This document shows positions 25,798 through 34,387 of a DNA stretch of 64,000 nucleotides, piece by piece (positions within the stretch are counted from its first letter, which is position 1; the number at the start of each line of letters is the position of its first letter). The notes under the pieces were generated by a model. That model ran no database searches, was not told the origin of the DNA, and saw only the letters and a list, made by a program, of their open reading frames with translations. The translations under genes were made by a program, and so were the position numbers. This stretch comes from Roseobacter sp. MH60115 (GTDB lineage: Bacteria; Pseudomonadota; Alphaproteobacteria; Rhodobacterales; Rhodobacteraceae): the NCBI RefSeq assembly GCF_015644665.1, contig NZ_JADOBQ010000005.1, positions 372,001 to 436,000 of the forward strand, read 5' to 3'.

Positions 25798-26699
25798 CGG
25801 TGTCCCGCATCGATCTCAAACGTCTCATTCTCGGAGACAAACAGGCCGACCGCGTGGTGCCGCCCTCGGGTTTCACGGCGCAGCTGACGATTTTTGCAGC
25901 CGCCGCGATGGCTTTTCTGGCTGTCTTCGCCATGGCCCTTTCGCTGGCCTCCGGGCGTCTCGCGGCCCGCTGGGGGAATGAGCTCGCACAGTCGTCGACC
26001 ATCCGGATCGTGGCGCCGCTGGATCAGCGGCAGGCCCAGACCGATGCAGCCTTGCGCATTCTCGAAACAACAGCGGGCGTGGCCTATGCCCGCGCCCTGG
26101 ACGATGCCGAGCAACAGGCGCTGCTGGCGCCCTGGTTCGGTGCAGACCTCGACTTGCAGGCGCTTCCGGTGCCGCAGTTGATTGAAGTGATCGAAGAAGA
26201 CACTGGTTTTGACGCTGCCGGGCTGCGGCTGAGACTGGCGGCGGAGGTGCCGGGCGCCGTTCTCGATGATCACAGCAGGTGGCGTGCACCGCTGGTGGCT
26301 GCCGCCAACAGGTTGCGCCTTCTGGGGTGGATTTCCGCTGTGCTTCTGGGGGCCAGCGTGGCGGTCATGGTGACCCTGGCCGCGAACACCGCGCTGGCGG
26401 CAAATGCGCAGGTCATCGCGGTGCTGCGCCTGGTAGGGGCCACGGATCGCTACATCGCGCAGGCGTTCATTCGCCGCTTTACCCTGCGCGCCTTCGGCGG
26501 CGCAATCATCGGCATCGCGCTCGCCATGGCGGCGGTTTCCTTTCTGCCCAAGGCCTCTGACACGGCCGGTTTCCTGACAGGTCTCGGATTTCAGGGCTGG
26601 CACTGGTTTTTGCCGTTCCTGATCCCTGTGCTGTCGGCGCTCGTTGCCTTTGTCGCGACCGGCACCGCGGCTAAGCGCGCTTTGAAAAGGTTGGCCTGA
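25794..26699 (+). CDS. ftsX: Cell-division protein FtsX
   Basis: 301 residues from GTG 25794. Four transmembrane helices are visible (about 32-52, 178-200, 222-245 and 268-292), with a periplasmic loop between the first two. This is the FtsX/permease topology. The C-terminal half carries AVLRLVGATDRYIAQAF, a typical FtsX cytoplasmic segment. It overlaps ftsE and, by one base, the following plsC start. Confidence 0.93.
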   Translation: MTVSRIDLKRLILGDKQADRVVPPSGFTAQLTIFAAAAMAFLAVFAMALSLASGRLAARWGNELAQSSTIRIVAPLDQRQAQTDAALRILETTAGVAYARALDDAEQQALLAPWFGADLDLQALPVPQLIEVIEEDTGFDAAGLRLRLAAEVPGAVLDDHSRWRAPLVAAANRLRLLGWISAVLLGASVAVMVTLAANTALAANAQVIAVLRLVGATDRYIAQAFIRRFTLRAFGGAIIGIALAMAAVSFLPKASDTAGFLTGLGFQGWHWFLPFLIPVLSALVAFVATGTAAKRALKRLA

Positions 26700-27439
26700 T
26701 GATTCAGTATATTCGATCGGTTATTTTCATCACACAGATGTACATTGCCATGCCCATCGTCGGTCTGGGCTTTGCGCCCTGGGCGATGTTCAGCCGCCGG
26801 GGGGCGTATGCGGCGTGTAAAACCTACTCGCGCTATGTGTTCTGGACCGCGCGGTGGATGGTCGGCATGCGCTGCGAAGTGCGGGGCACCGTCCCGCAGG
26901 GCGAAGCGCTGATCGCAGCCAAGCACCAGTCCTTTCTGGACATCATGATGATCTTCACGGCACTGCCCGCCGCCAAATTCATTATGAAGAAGGAAATCCT
27001 GATGACGCCCATCATCGGACAATACGCCAAGCGGCTGGGGTGTGTCGCGGTGGATCGCGGCAAGCGCGGTGCGGCGATTGACAAGATGGTGTCAGACGTG
27101 AACGCAGGCCGAGCAGAGCCGGGGCAGCTGATCATCTATTCGCAGGGCACACGTGTCGCGCCGGGTGCGAAACTGCCCTATAAGGTCGGTACTGCCGTGC
27201 TCTACGGCCAGTTGGGTCAGCCGTGCGTGCCCGTTGCAACGAATGTTGGTGTTCTGTGGCCGAAACGCGGGATGTTGCGGAAACCCGGTGTCGCCGTGGT
27301 GGAATTCCTGCCCGCGATAGAGCCGGGCCAGACGCGGGACGCCTTTATGAGCACATTGGAAACCATGGTGGAAGAAAAGTCCGATGCCTTGATGGCGGAA
27401 GCGGGGTTCACATATGACGGACACAGTCACGCGGATTGA
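26699..27439 (+). CDS. plsC: 1-acyl-sn-glycerol-3-phosphate acyltransferase
   Basis: 246 residues. An N-terminal membrane segment is followed by the PlsC domain with the HX4D motif (H75-QSFL-D80) and the second block ending in YSQGTRVAPG, where the acyl acceptor binds. It makes phosphatidic acid for phospholipid synthesis at the inner membrane. The ATG overlaps the ftsX stop. Its 3' end overlaps the following flavoprotein gene by 26 bp. Confidence 0.92.
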   Translation: MIQYIRSVIFITQMYIAMPIVGLGFAPWAMFSRRGAYAACKTYSRYVFWTARWMVGMRCEVRGTVPQGEALIAAKHQSFLDIMMIFTALPAAKFIMKKEILMTPIIGQYAKRLGCVAVDRGKRGAAIDKMVSDVNAGRAEPGQLIIYSQGTRVAPGAKLPYKVGTAVLYGQLGQPCVPVATNVGVLWPKRGMLRKPGVAVVEFLPAIEPGQTRDAFMSTLETMVEEKSDALMAEAGFTYDGHSHAD

Positions 27440-28031
27440 CACGCTTGAGGCGCTGTTGGCGCTTTATGGCACGCCGGGCGCGGCATCGCTGCGCAAGGTC
27501 GCGCATACCATGACGCCGCTCTACCGGAAATGGATCATGTCCTCAAAGCTCTGCGTGCTCAGCACCGTGGGCCCGGAGGGGACGGATGGCAGCCCGCGCG
27601 GGGATGACGGGCCCGTGGTTCAGGAGATCGACCCGGGCACGCTGGCCCTGCCGGACTGGCGCGGCAACAACCGGTTGGATTCGCTGCGTAACATCGTAGC
27701 GGATGGCCGGGTTTCGCTGATGTTTATCGTGCCGGGATCAAACAACGTGGTCCGGGTGAACGGCCGCGCGTCACTGACCGCCGATGCGGATATGCGCGCG
27801 CGTTTCGAAAGGAAGGGCCGGTGCCCCACCACCGTCATCATCGTCGAGATCAAAGAGATCTATACACAATGCGCGCGGGCCTTGATGCGGGCAGGGATTT
27901 GGTCCGCGACGGATGCGCATGCCCATCTGCCCACCGTGGGCGACATACTGGCTGAAGTCAGTGAGGGCGAAGAGGGCGGCAGGGCCTATGACGATGCCTG
28001 GGGCGCCCGCGCGGCCCGCACGATGTGGTAA
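27414..28031 (+). CDS. Pyridoxamine-5'-phosphate-oxidase-like flavoprotein
   Basis: 205 residues with a split-barrel FMN-binding fold: KLCVLSTVGPEGTDGSPRGD near 42-61, LPDWRGNNRLDSLRN near 78-92, then VSLMFIVPG. These match the MSMEG_1061-type group of the PPOX superfamily rather than true PdxH. Members bind FMN or F420 and reduce small substrates; the substrate is unknown. The start lies inside the end of plsC, indicating coupled translation. Confidence 0.85.
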   Translation: MTDTVTRIDTLEALLALYGTPGAASLRKVAHTMTPLYRKWIMSSKLCVLSTVGPEGTDGSPRGDDGPVVQEIDPGTLALPDWRGNNRLDSLRNIVADGRVSLMFIVPGSNNVVRVNGRASLTADADMRARFERKGRCPTTVIIVEIKEIYTQCARALMRAGIWSATDAHAHLPTVGDILAEVSEGEEGGRAYDDAWGARAARTMW

Positions 28032-28127
28032 AACTCCCCATCTTTGAACGGAAGATGCCCCATTTAGGCCATTTTTGCGGTGTGCAGTCGCCTTGAGGCA
28101 CTGAAGCAACGAGAAAAAGAGGCGATC

Positions 28128-29171
28128 ATGGATCTGGGCAATGATTTCGTGAACGGAGTGCTTGCGCACGCATACTCCACAGTTACCGCTCCGCTGGATC
28201 CGGCGAACCGCATATTCGCCCTGTATATTCTGACGTCACTGGTCTTTGCCTTCTGCATCTACCTCGCGGCCAGAAAGCGAAACGAGGAGACGGAAGGCAC
28301 CTTTCTCAAGTTCCTCTTTCCGAAAAAGGTGTGGGATCACCCGTCGGCATGGTTGGATCTGCGCTACTTCTTTTTTCACAACATGATCGGTCATTTCATG
28401 ATGGTTGGTCTTGCGGCCTGGATGTCGACGCTGACCTTCGGGTGGATCACCGGCGGTCAGTCGCTGCTTGACCTGTCGCGGGAAAACACATTGTCCACGA
28501 TGTCCAATATCGGTCTTGCCTTCCTGTTCATGATCATCGCAACTCTCGTCATCGATTTTATTGCCTTCCTCACGCACTACGTGCAGCATAAATCTCCGCT
28601 GCTTTGGCAGTTTCACAAAGTGCACCACAGCGCAGAAGTGATGCATCCGATCTCCAACTTTCGCGAACACCCCATTGACAATCTGTTTTATTCGCTGACC
28701 TTCGGCGTAGGCTACGGCGCGACCATTGCGGGTGCCATGATCCTCTTTGGATTTGTCCCCAATGTTCCGTCCCTGTTGGGTGTGCCGTTGCTGGGGTTCC
28801 TCTTTAACCTTGCGGGATACAACTTGCGTCACTCGCACATCTGGTTGCGCTGGCCCGGAAAGCTGTCGATGATCTTCCCCTCACCGGCACACCATCATGT
28901 GCACCACAGCTGCCACCCCGATCATATCGACAAGAACTTTGCATTCATCTTTCCAATCTGGGACGTGATTTTCAAAACCTACCACATGCCCGAGGACAAC
29001 CGCGATGTGAAGTTTGGCATCGGCGAGGAAGACACCGGTGAAATGACCACCTGCCTGCGGCTCTACACCATACCCTTCCGCGATGCTTTCCGGCTGGTGC
29101 GACGTATGTTCGGCCGCCGTGGGGCGGGCGAAGTGGAACAGCCTGTATCATCCGTGACCCCGGCGGAGTGA
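28128..29171 (+). CDS. Sterol desaturase / fatty-acid hydroxylase family protein
   Basis: 347 residues from ATG 28128, preceded by GAGAAAAAGAGG. Several transmembrane helices surround the di-iron histidine clusters HYVQH and HKVHH (about 150-168) and HHHVHHSCH (about 255-263), in the standard order for the family. The enzyme inserts oxygen or a double bond into a lipid; sterol, hopanoid and fatty-acid substrates are all possible. It is convergent with lpd across a shared terminator hairpin. Confidence 0.9.
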   Translation: MDLGNDFVNGVLAHAYSTVTAPLDPANRIFALYILTSLVFAFCIYLAARKRNEETEGTFLKFLFPKKVWDHPSAWLDLRYFFFHNMIGHFMMVGLAAWMSTLTFGWITGGQSLLDLSRENTLSTMSNIGLAFLFMIIATLVIDFIAFLTHYVQHKSPLLWQFHKVHHSAEVMHPISNFREHPIDNLFYSLTFGVGYGATIAGAMILFGFVPNVPSLLGVPLLGFLFNLAGYNLRHSHIWLRWPGKLSMIFPSPAHHHVHHSCHPDHIDKNFAFIFPIWDVIFKTYHMPEDNRDVKFGIGEEDTGEMTTCLRLYTIPFRDAFRLVRRMFGRRGAGEVEQPVSSVTPAE

Positions 29172-29189
29172 TCTGCACATATCTCAAGT

Positions 29190-29221
29190 AAAAAGGGCAA
29201 GATCGCATTCCGATCCTGCCC
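29190..29221 (-). terminator. Rho-independent terminator after lpd
   Basis: On the minus strand an 11-bp stem (29221-29211 with 29205-29195, one mismatch, 5-nt loop) is followed by TTTTTA. It would end the long sucCDAB-lpd transcript. The hairpin may also serve the convergent desaturase gene. Confidence 0.8.
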
Positions 29222-29247
29222 GTTGCTGTCGAACTGAAAACCCAGCC

Positions 29248-30636
29248 TCACATGTGGATCGGACCGTCTCCGCAGGCCAGGGCAGCCTCGCGGACCGCCT
29301 CTGAATAGGTCGGGTGCGCGTGGCATGTCATCGCCAGATCCTCGGCGGAGGCCCCGAATTCCATGGCGACACAAATCTCGTGGATCAGATCGCCTGCCGC
29401 CGGGCCGATGATGTGGGCCCCCAGAATGCGGTCCGTGTCCTTATCCGCCAGAATTTTGACAAAGCCGTCCCCGGCAAAGTTTGCCTTGGCGCGCCCATTC
29501 CCCATGAACGAGAATTTGCCGACCTTGTAATCGCGCCCTTGCTCTTTCAGCTCTTCTTCGGTCGCGCCCACATTGGCCACCTCCGGATGCGTGTAGATGA
29601 CACCGGGGATCACGCCGTAGTTCACATGCCCATGTTTACCCGCGACCTGTTCGGCTGCAGCCATGCCCTCGTCCTCGGCCTTATGGGCCAGCATCGGGCC
29701 TTCGATCACGTCGCCAATGGCGTAGATGCCGGGCACGTTGGTCTCCCACTTGCCGTTCACCGCGATCTGGCCGCGCTCCGTCATTTTGATGCCAACCGTA
29801 TCAAGGCCAAGCCCCTCGGTGTAAGGCTTGCGACCGGTTGCGACCAGCACGACATCGGCATCAATCACGTGTTCACTGTCGTCCTTGCGCAGTTTGTAGG
29901 TCACCTTTGCCTTGGTTTTCATGGCTTCGGTCTTTTGCACCGCGGCGCCCATGACAAAGGTCAGACCCTGCTTTTTCAACGTGCGCTGGAAGGTTTTCTG
30001 GATTTCGGCATCCATGCCCGGCGTGACGACATCCAGGAATTCCACGACCGTCACTTCTGACCCCAGACGCGCATAGACCGACCCCAGTTCCAGCCCGATC
30101 ACACCGGCCCCGATCACCACCAGCTTTTTCGGCACCTTGCCGAGCTCCAGCGCGCCAGTGGAGGTCACCACTACCTTTTCGTCGACCTCGACACCCGGCA
30201 GGGAGGCTGGCTCAGAGCCTGAAGCGATGATGATGTTCTTAGTTTCATGCACGTCATCGCCCACTTTGACCTTGCCCGCCTCGGGGATCGACGCCCAGCC
30301 CTTGAGCCAGTCCACCTTGTTCTTCTTGAACAGAAATTCGATGCCGCTGGTGTTCTGGCCGATGGTCTTTTCCTTGTATGCCATCATCTGTTTCCAGTCG
30401 ACCGACGGGCTTTTGCCCTTCAGCCCCATGGCGGCGAAGTTATGCTCTGCTTCATGCAGCATATGGCTCGCATGCAGCAATGCTTTCGACGGGATGCAGC
30501 CCACGTTCAGACAGGTGCCGCCCAGTGTCTCGCGCCCCTCGACACAGGCCACCTTCAGCCCCAGTTGCGCGCAGCGGATGGCGCAGACATAGCCGCCGGG
30601 GCCGGAGCCGATGATGATCACGTCGTAGTTAGCCAT
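29248..30636 (-). CDS. lpd: Dihydrolipoyl dehydrogenase (E3)
   Basis: 462 residues. The FAD site is GSGPGG (10-15), the redox disulfide [13 protein letters not shown] (C42/C47), the NAD site [17 protein letters not shown] (about 180), and the C-terminal catalytic His-Glu block [10 protein letters not shown]. It reoxidises the lipoyl groups of 2-oxo-acid dehydrogenases. Placed at the end of the suc block, it most likely serves the 2-oxoglutarate complex. It ends just before a strong terminator. Confidence 0.97.
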   Translation of the reverse strand: MANYDVIIIGSGPGGYVCAIRCAQLGLKVACVEGRETLGGTCLNVGCIPSKALLHASHMLHEAEHNFAAMGLKGKSPSVDWKQMMAYKEKTIGQNTSGIEFLFKKNKVDWLKGWASIPEAGKVKVGDDVHETKNIIIASGSEPASLPGVEVDEKVVVTSTGALELGKVPKKLVVIGAGVIGLELGSVYARLGSEVTVVEFLDVVTPGMDAEIQKTFQRTLKKQGLTFVMGAAVQKTEAMKTKAKVTYKLRKDDSEHVIDADVVLVATGRKPYTEGLGLDTVGIKMTERGQIAVNGKWETNVPGIYAIGDVIEGPMLAHKAEDEGMAAAEQVAGKHGHVNYGVIPGVIYTHPEVANVGATEEELKEQGRDYKVGKFSFMGNGRAKANFAGDGFVKILADKDTDRILGAHIIGPAAGDLIHEICVAMEFGASAEDLAMTCHAHPTYSEAVREAALACGDGPIHM

Positions 30637-30743
30637 GGGTCAGATCCTTTGATTTGGAACGTCGGTGTTGTCTCGGCGCACCGCCGGTGAGGCAATGATG
30701 ACCGTGTCAGGTTTCAGAATGCGTCCCGCCATAGTTGCCCCGC

Positions 30744-31154
30744 CTAGACCAAAGCTGCAAGCAGCATCAGGGTTGTGGCGCCGAGGCCAACGAACCAGAT
30801 CACCGACCGCCAGGGCACCCAGCCGAAGGCGTAGGCGGGGACATAGAGGACGCGCGCGGCCAGATAAATCCACGCGCAGGCACGGGTGAGGGGGGAGGAC
30901 TGGTCACCCAGCGTGACCACCAGCACGGCGATGGTGAAGAGGATCAGCGCCTCGAAATGGTTGCTCAACGCCCGGTAAAGCCGGGCAGTGCGCGGCGACA
31001 GCCGGTCGACCAGATCGCCGCCCAGGGTGTCGCGGTCGCGCGGGCTAAGGGTTTCGCCCGGGGCGAGCTCAATATTAGCAGGCACCGCCATCAACACGAA
31101 TTGCCCCACCTGCAACAGGGCAGCCAACGCCAGGACGGTCAGCTCCACCGTCAT
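30744..31154 (-). CDS. MAPEG-family membrane protein
   Basis: 136 residues from ATG 31154; the longer open frame to 31256 is not family-like upstream. Four hydrophobic helices with the conserved RALSNHFEALILF segment (about 65-78) and a closing YVPAYAFGWVPWRS match MAPEG proteins. Members are glutathione- or lipid-linked membrane enzymes; bacterial ones are mostly uncharacterised. The start overlaps the stop of the UDG-like gene by four bases. Confidence 0.82.
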   Translation of the reverse strand: MTVELTVLALAALLQVGQFVLMAVPANIELAPGETLSPRDRDTLGGDLVDRLSPRTARLYRALSNHFEALILFTIAVLVVTLGDQSSPLTRACAWIYLAARVLYVPAYAFGWVPWRSVIWFVGLGATTLMLLAALV

Positions 31155-31693
31155 GTGCCGAGCGCTTTCGCAATGGCGCGGGCCTTGGCGCGCATGCTGA
31201 GGCCCCGTGCACTCGGATGCGGGACCGCGTGATGTGCAATGCTGAAACGGGTGCACGCATGGCTGGCGACTTGTCCTAGGGCCACAACCGGACGGCCCGC
31301 CACCTCGTGCCGGGTGATGGCGTCGAAACTCGCCTCCACATCGCTGGCGGGCACCGTGGCGGAACGGCTGGCGGGCAACAGGTGAAACGCATGGGTGAGA
31401 TAGACCGCGCCCCGCGCCAGACCGGCCAGTCCGAGCGCCAGATCGAGCACCCGGTTGAACAGCATCTGCGGCAGCATGCCGAGGCGTTTGAGTGTGTCGC
31501 GATGCGCGCGCGCCGTTGGGGCATCGAGCCAGTTGTAGCTGATCAGCACCCGGCCCGCCGGGTTGCCGCAGGTCAGGTGGTAGGGCGTGATATAGTCGCC
31601 CTCGACCCCCGCATCGGCATAGGTGTCATACCCTGGCCGCGTAAAGCTGCGCCGGGCGGCGATCAGACGGGTCCGCTCCTCGGGGGCGAGCAT
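31151..31693 (-). CDS. Uracil-DNA-glycosylase-like protein
   Basis: 180 residues. The C-terminal part has a UDG-superfamily look: VVALGQVASHACTRFSI followed by PHPSARGLS, matching the second catalytic motif (HPS). The usual first motif (GEAPG or GQDPY type) is not evident; in its place is VLISYNWLDAP. It may therefore be a divergent, possibly non-canonical member. It lies between two MAPEG genes with four-base spacing or overlap on both sides. Confidence 0.6.
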   Translation of the reverse strand: MLAPEERTRLIAARRSFTRPGYDTYADAGVEGDYITPYHLTCGNPAGRVLISYNWLDAPTARAHRDTLKRLGMLPQMLFNRVLDLALGLAGLARGAVYLTHAFHLLPASRSATVPASDVEASFDAITRHEVAGRPVVALGQVASHACTRFSIAHHAVPHPSARGLSMRAKARAIAKALGT

Positions 31694-31697
31694 CGGC

Positions 31698-32081
31698 TCA
31701 AAGCGCCAGCAGGTAGAGGGCGGTGGTGGCCACGATCCCCACCGTCCAGGCGAGGCTGCGCAGGCCGACGATTCCGAAGGCGTAGGAGGGCAGGTAGATC
31801 AGGCGGGCGATCAGAAAGGCCTGCGCAGCCAGCAGGGTTTCGTTGGTGCTGCTGTCGGTGACGTAGATGAGCAGAACGGCCGGGGCAAAGAGCACCATGG
31901 CAGTGACAGAGTTGTTAAGCGCCCGTTCCAGCCGCCCGGCGATGCCTTTGACGGTGCGGTTCTCATCGCGGGAGCCCAGCAGGTAGCCCATGCCGAGCTG
32001 TGTAAGACCGCCGGTGGCCTGCAGGATCAGCGTCAGGATGACCAGAAGGCCGTAGAGGGCGAGGATTTGGATTTCGGTCAC
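31698..32081 (-). CDS. MAPEG-family membrane protein (second copy)
   Basis: 127 residues from GTG 32081. Four helices and the ending IYLPSYAFGIVGLRSLAWTVG match the other MAPEG protein in this operon. The conserved NHFEA element reads NNSVTA here, losing the glutamate found in most relatives, so the activity may differ. It is paralogous to the gene at 30744-31154 and is separated from it only by the UDG-like gene. Confidence 0.8.
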   Translation of the reverse strand: MTEIQILALYGLLVILTLILQATGGLTQLGMGYLLGSRDENRTVKGIAGRLERALNNSVTAMVLFAPAVLLIYVTDSSTNETLLAAQAFLIARLIYLPSYAFGIVGLRSLAWTVGIVATTALYLLAL

Positions 32082-32113
32082 GACGGGTCTCCTTTTTAGA
32101 CTTCTCTGGTTTG

Positions 32114-32809
32114 CTACTCTTTAGTTCTTTGGGGTGAAGGCAGCCTCTTGGGAGGCGAAGGAAGTCGGGGGATTGCGGGTTCGTTAGGTAGTTGCAGCGT
32201 CTCAACTTTTTTATCCTCTACTTCCTTTTGAAGACCAACAATTTGTATGATTGTAGTGATTGCATCCGGGGCATCTGCCAAAAAGGAAGTTGTGCCCAAA
32301 ATTCCGGCTGCACAAAATGCGAGCGTTTTCATGAGGGCAGAATATTCAATTCTTCCTTCATTGATTTCCTCTTCTAGAGCGCTCAGAAGCTTAAGTATCT
32401 TTTGTTTCTTTTTTTGTGCAAGATCAGCTTCTTGTACACTGCCTCTTAGCCGAGAAATCTCATCGAGCAGCCGTTCTTGTGCCGGTTGCGAAATGAGTAA
32501 AACATCATCTGCTTTCGCTCTTGTCTCCCGAATGCTCAGGCGCGCAGCCATGGCCGCGACTTGAGACCGAAAATGGGGAAAGGACTCAAAAACATTTGTC
32601 GGTTCAAAGTCACCGATTGCTCCCAAACCCAATTCATTCGCACTGGCGTTCAAAACCTGGACGTATTCAAGAAGGTCGCCCTCCTCAAATCCGCTCTGCA
32701 AATCAGAATTGGAATTCAGGCGTACTTCAAGCAAATCCCTTAGATCTAGCCACCGGGCAATATTTCCTTGGGGCAGATTGTCAAAGTCCTCCCGCCGTAA
32801 CAGCGGCAT
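32114..32809 (-). CDS. AT-rich hypothetical protein inserted after sucB
   Basis: 231 residues. The N-terminal half is acidic and helical, a coiled-coil-like stretch lies around QEADLAQKKKQKILKLLSAL (about 125-145), a hydrophobic segment follows (TLAFCAAGILGTTSFLA, about 162-180), and the tail is proline-rich. The nucleotide sequence is visibly AT-richer than both neighbours, suggesting transfer. Its ATG sits one base after the sucB stop, so it would be translated with the TCA enzymes. I do not recognise a family. Confidence 0.65.
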   Translation of the reverse strand: MPLLRREDFDNLPQGNIARWLDLRDLLEVRLNSNSDLQSGFEEGDLLEYVQVLNASANELGLGAIGDFEPTNVFESFPHFRSQVAAMAARLSIRETRAKADDVLLISQPAQERLLDEISRLRGSVQEADLAQKKKQKILKLLSALEEEINEGRIEYSALMKTLAFCAAGILGTTSFLADAPDAITTIIQIVGLQKEVEDKKVETLQLPNEPAIPRLPSPPKRLPSPQRTKE

Positions 32810-32810
32810 A

Positions 32811-34367
32811 TCACAAATCCATCAACAACCGCCGTGGATCCTCCAACGCCTCTTTCACGCGCACGAGGAAGGTCACCGCGCCCTTGCCGTCCACGATCCG
32901 GTGGTCGTAGCTCAGCGCCAGATACATCATCGGGCGGATCACCACCTCACCGCCAATCGCCATCGGACGGTCCTGGATCTTGTGCATGCCCAGAATGCCC
33001 GATTGCGGCGGGTTCAGGATTGGCGAGGACATCAGCGAGCCGTAAACCCCGCCGTTGGAGATCGTGAAGGTGCCGCCCTGCATCTCGGCCATGCTCAGCT
33101 TGCCGTCCCGCGCCCGCGCGCCCTTCTCGGCAATCGCCTGTTCGATGGCGTGGAAGCTCATCGCATCGGCATCCCGAATGACCGGCACCACCAGCCCCGT
33201 GGGCGTGCCCGCGGCGATGCCCATATGCACGAAGTTCTTGTAGACGATATCGGTTCCGTCGATCTCGGCATTGACCTCGGGCACCTCCTTCAGCGCGTGG
33301 CAGCAGGCCTTGGTGAAGAACGACATGAAGCCCAGTTTCACGCCGTGTTTCTTCAGGAAAAGGTCCTTGTACTCGTTGCGGAGCGCCATGACCTCGGTCA
33401 TGTCCACCTCGTTGTAGGTGGTCAGCATAGCGGCGGTGTTCTGGCTGTCCTTCAGGCGCTTGGCGATGGTCTGGCGCAGACGCGTCATTTTCACCCGCTC
33501 TTCGCGGGCAGCGTCATCGGCGGCCACAGGCGCACGCGGCGCGGCGGCGGCAGGCGCGGGCGCCGGTGCTGCGCTGGCCGCGGCAATCGCGGCGGTTACG
33601 TCCTCTTTCATCACACGCCCGTCGCGGCCCGAACCCGTGACCTGATCGCGATTCAATCCCGCTTCGGCCATGGCCTTTTTGGCAGAAGGCGCGTCTTCGA
33701 CATCCTTCTCCGGACCGCCCTGTCCGGCGGGGGGCGTGCTGTACTGCGTATCGCCCTCCGGTGCGGCAGGTTCGGTCGCCGCCGGTGCCGCCCCCTCACC
33801 CGGCGTCATGATCGCAAGCTTTGCGCTGGCTTCCACGGTGGTGCCCTCAGGCGCCAGGATCTCGGTGAGTGTCCCCGCGGCAGGTGCTGGCACTTCCACG
33901 CTCACCTTGTCGGTTTCCAGCTCGCAGAGCATCTCATCCGCCGCCACGCTATCGCCCACGGATTTGAACCAGGTGCTCACGGTCGCCTCGGTCACGCTTT
34001 CCCCCAGCGTGGGCACCATCACGTCGATGGGGGCGCCACCGCCGTCAGATGCCGTGCGGGCTGCGGAGGAGGGTGCCTCCGCCTCCTTGGCGGCTTCCTT
34101 ACCCTTGGGCGCGGCGTCAGAACCCGCGTCGCCCTCGGAGATATTGGCCAGCAGGGCATCGACCCCCACAGTATCGCCTTCGTTTGCGACGATCTCATCC
34201 AGCGTGCCCGCCACCGGACTGGGTACCTCGACGGTGACCTTGTCGGTTTCCAGCTCACAGAGCATTTCATCCACGGCGACGGTGTCGCCGGGCTTCTTGA
34301 ACCATGTGGCCACGGTGGCCTCGGTGACGGATTCGCCCAGCGTGGGGACGCGAACTTCGGTGGTCAT
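32811..34367 (-). CDS. sucB: 2-Oxoglutarate dehydrogenase E2 (dihydrolipoyl succinyltransferase)
   Basis: 518 residues from ATG 34367 ([20 protein letters not shown]). Two lipoyl domains are present, with ELETDKV at K43 and again at K154, joined by Ala/Glu-rich linkers. An E3-binding domain follows ([20 protein letters not shown], about 240), and then the catalytic domain ending in [13 protein letters not shown] (H489, D493). The enzyme transfers succinyl groups to CoA in the core of the complex. Many SucB proteins have a single lipoyl domain; two are present here. Confidence 0.96.
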   Translation of the reverse strand: MTTEVRVPTLGESVTEATVATWFKKPGDTVAVDEMLCELETDKVTVEVPSPVAGTLDEIVANEGDTVGVDALLANISEGDAGSDAAPKGKEAAKEAEAPSSAARTASDGGGAPIDVMVPTLGESVTEATVSTWFKSVGDSVAADEMLCELETDKVSVEVPAPAAGTLTEILAPEGTTVEASAKLAIMTPGEGAAPAATEPAAPEGDTQYSTPPAGQGGPEKDVEDAPSAKKAMAEAGLNRDQVTGSGRDGRVMKEDVTAAIAAASAAPAPAPAAAAPRAPVAADDAAREERVKMTRLRQTIAKRLKDSQNTAAMLTTYNEVDMTEVMALRNEYKDLFLKKHGVKLGFMSFFTKACCHALKEVPEVNAEIDGTDIVYKNFVHMGIAAGTPTGLVVPVIRDADAMSFHAIEQAIAEKGARARDGKLSMAEMQGGTFTISNGGVYGSLMSSPILNPPQSGILGMHKIQDRPMAIGGEVVIRPMMYLALSYDHRIVDGKGAVTFLVRVKEALEDPRRLLMDL

Positions 34368-34387
34368 TTGAGTATTCCCTTCGACGC

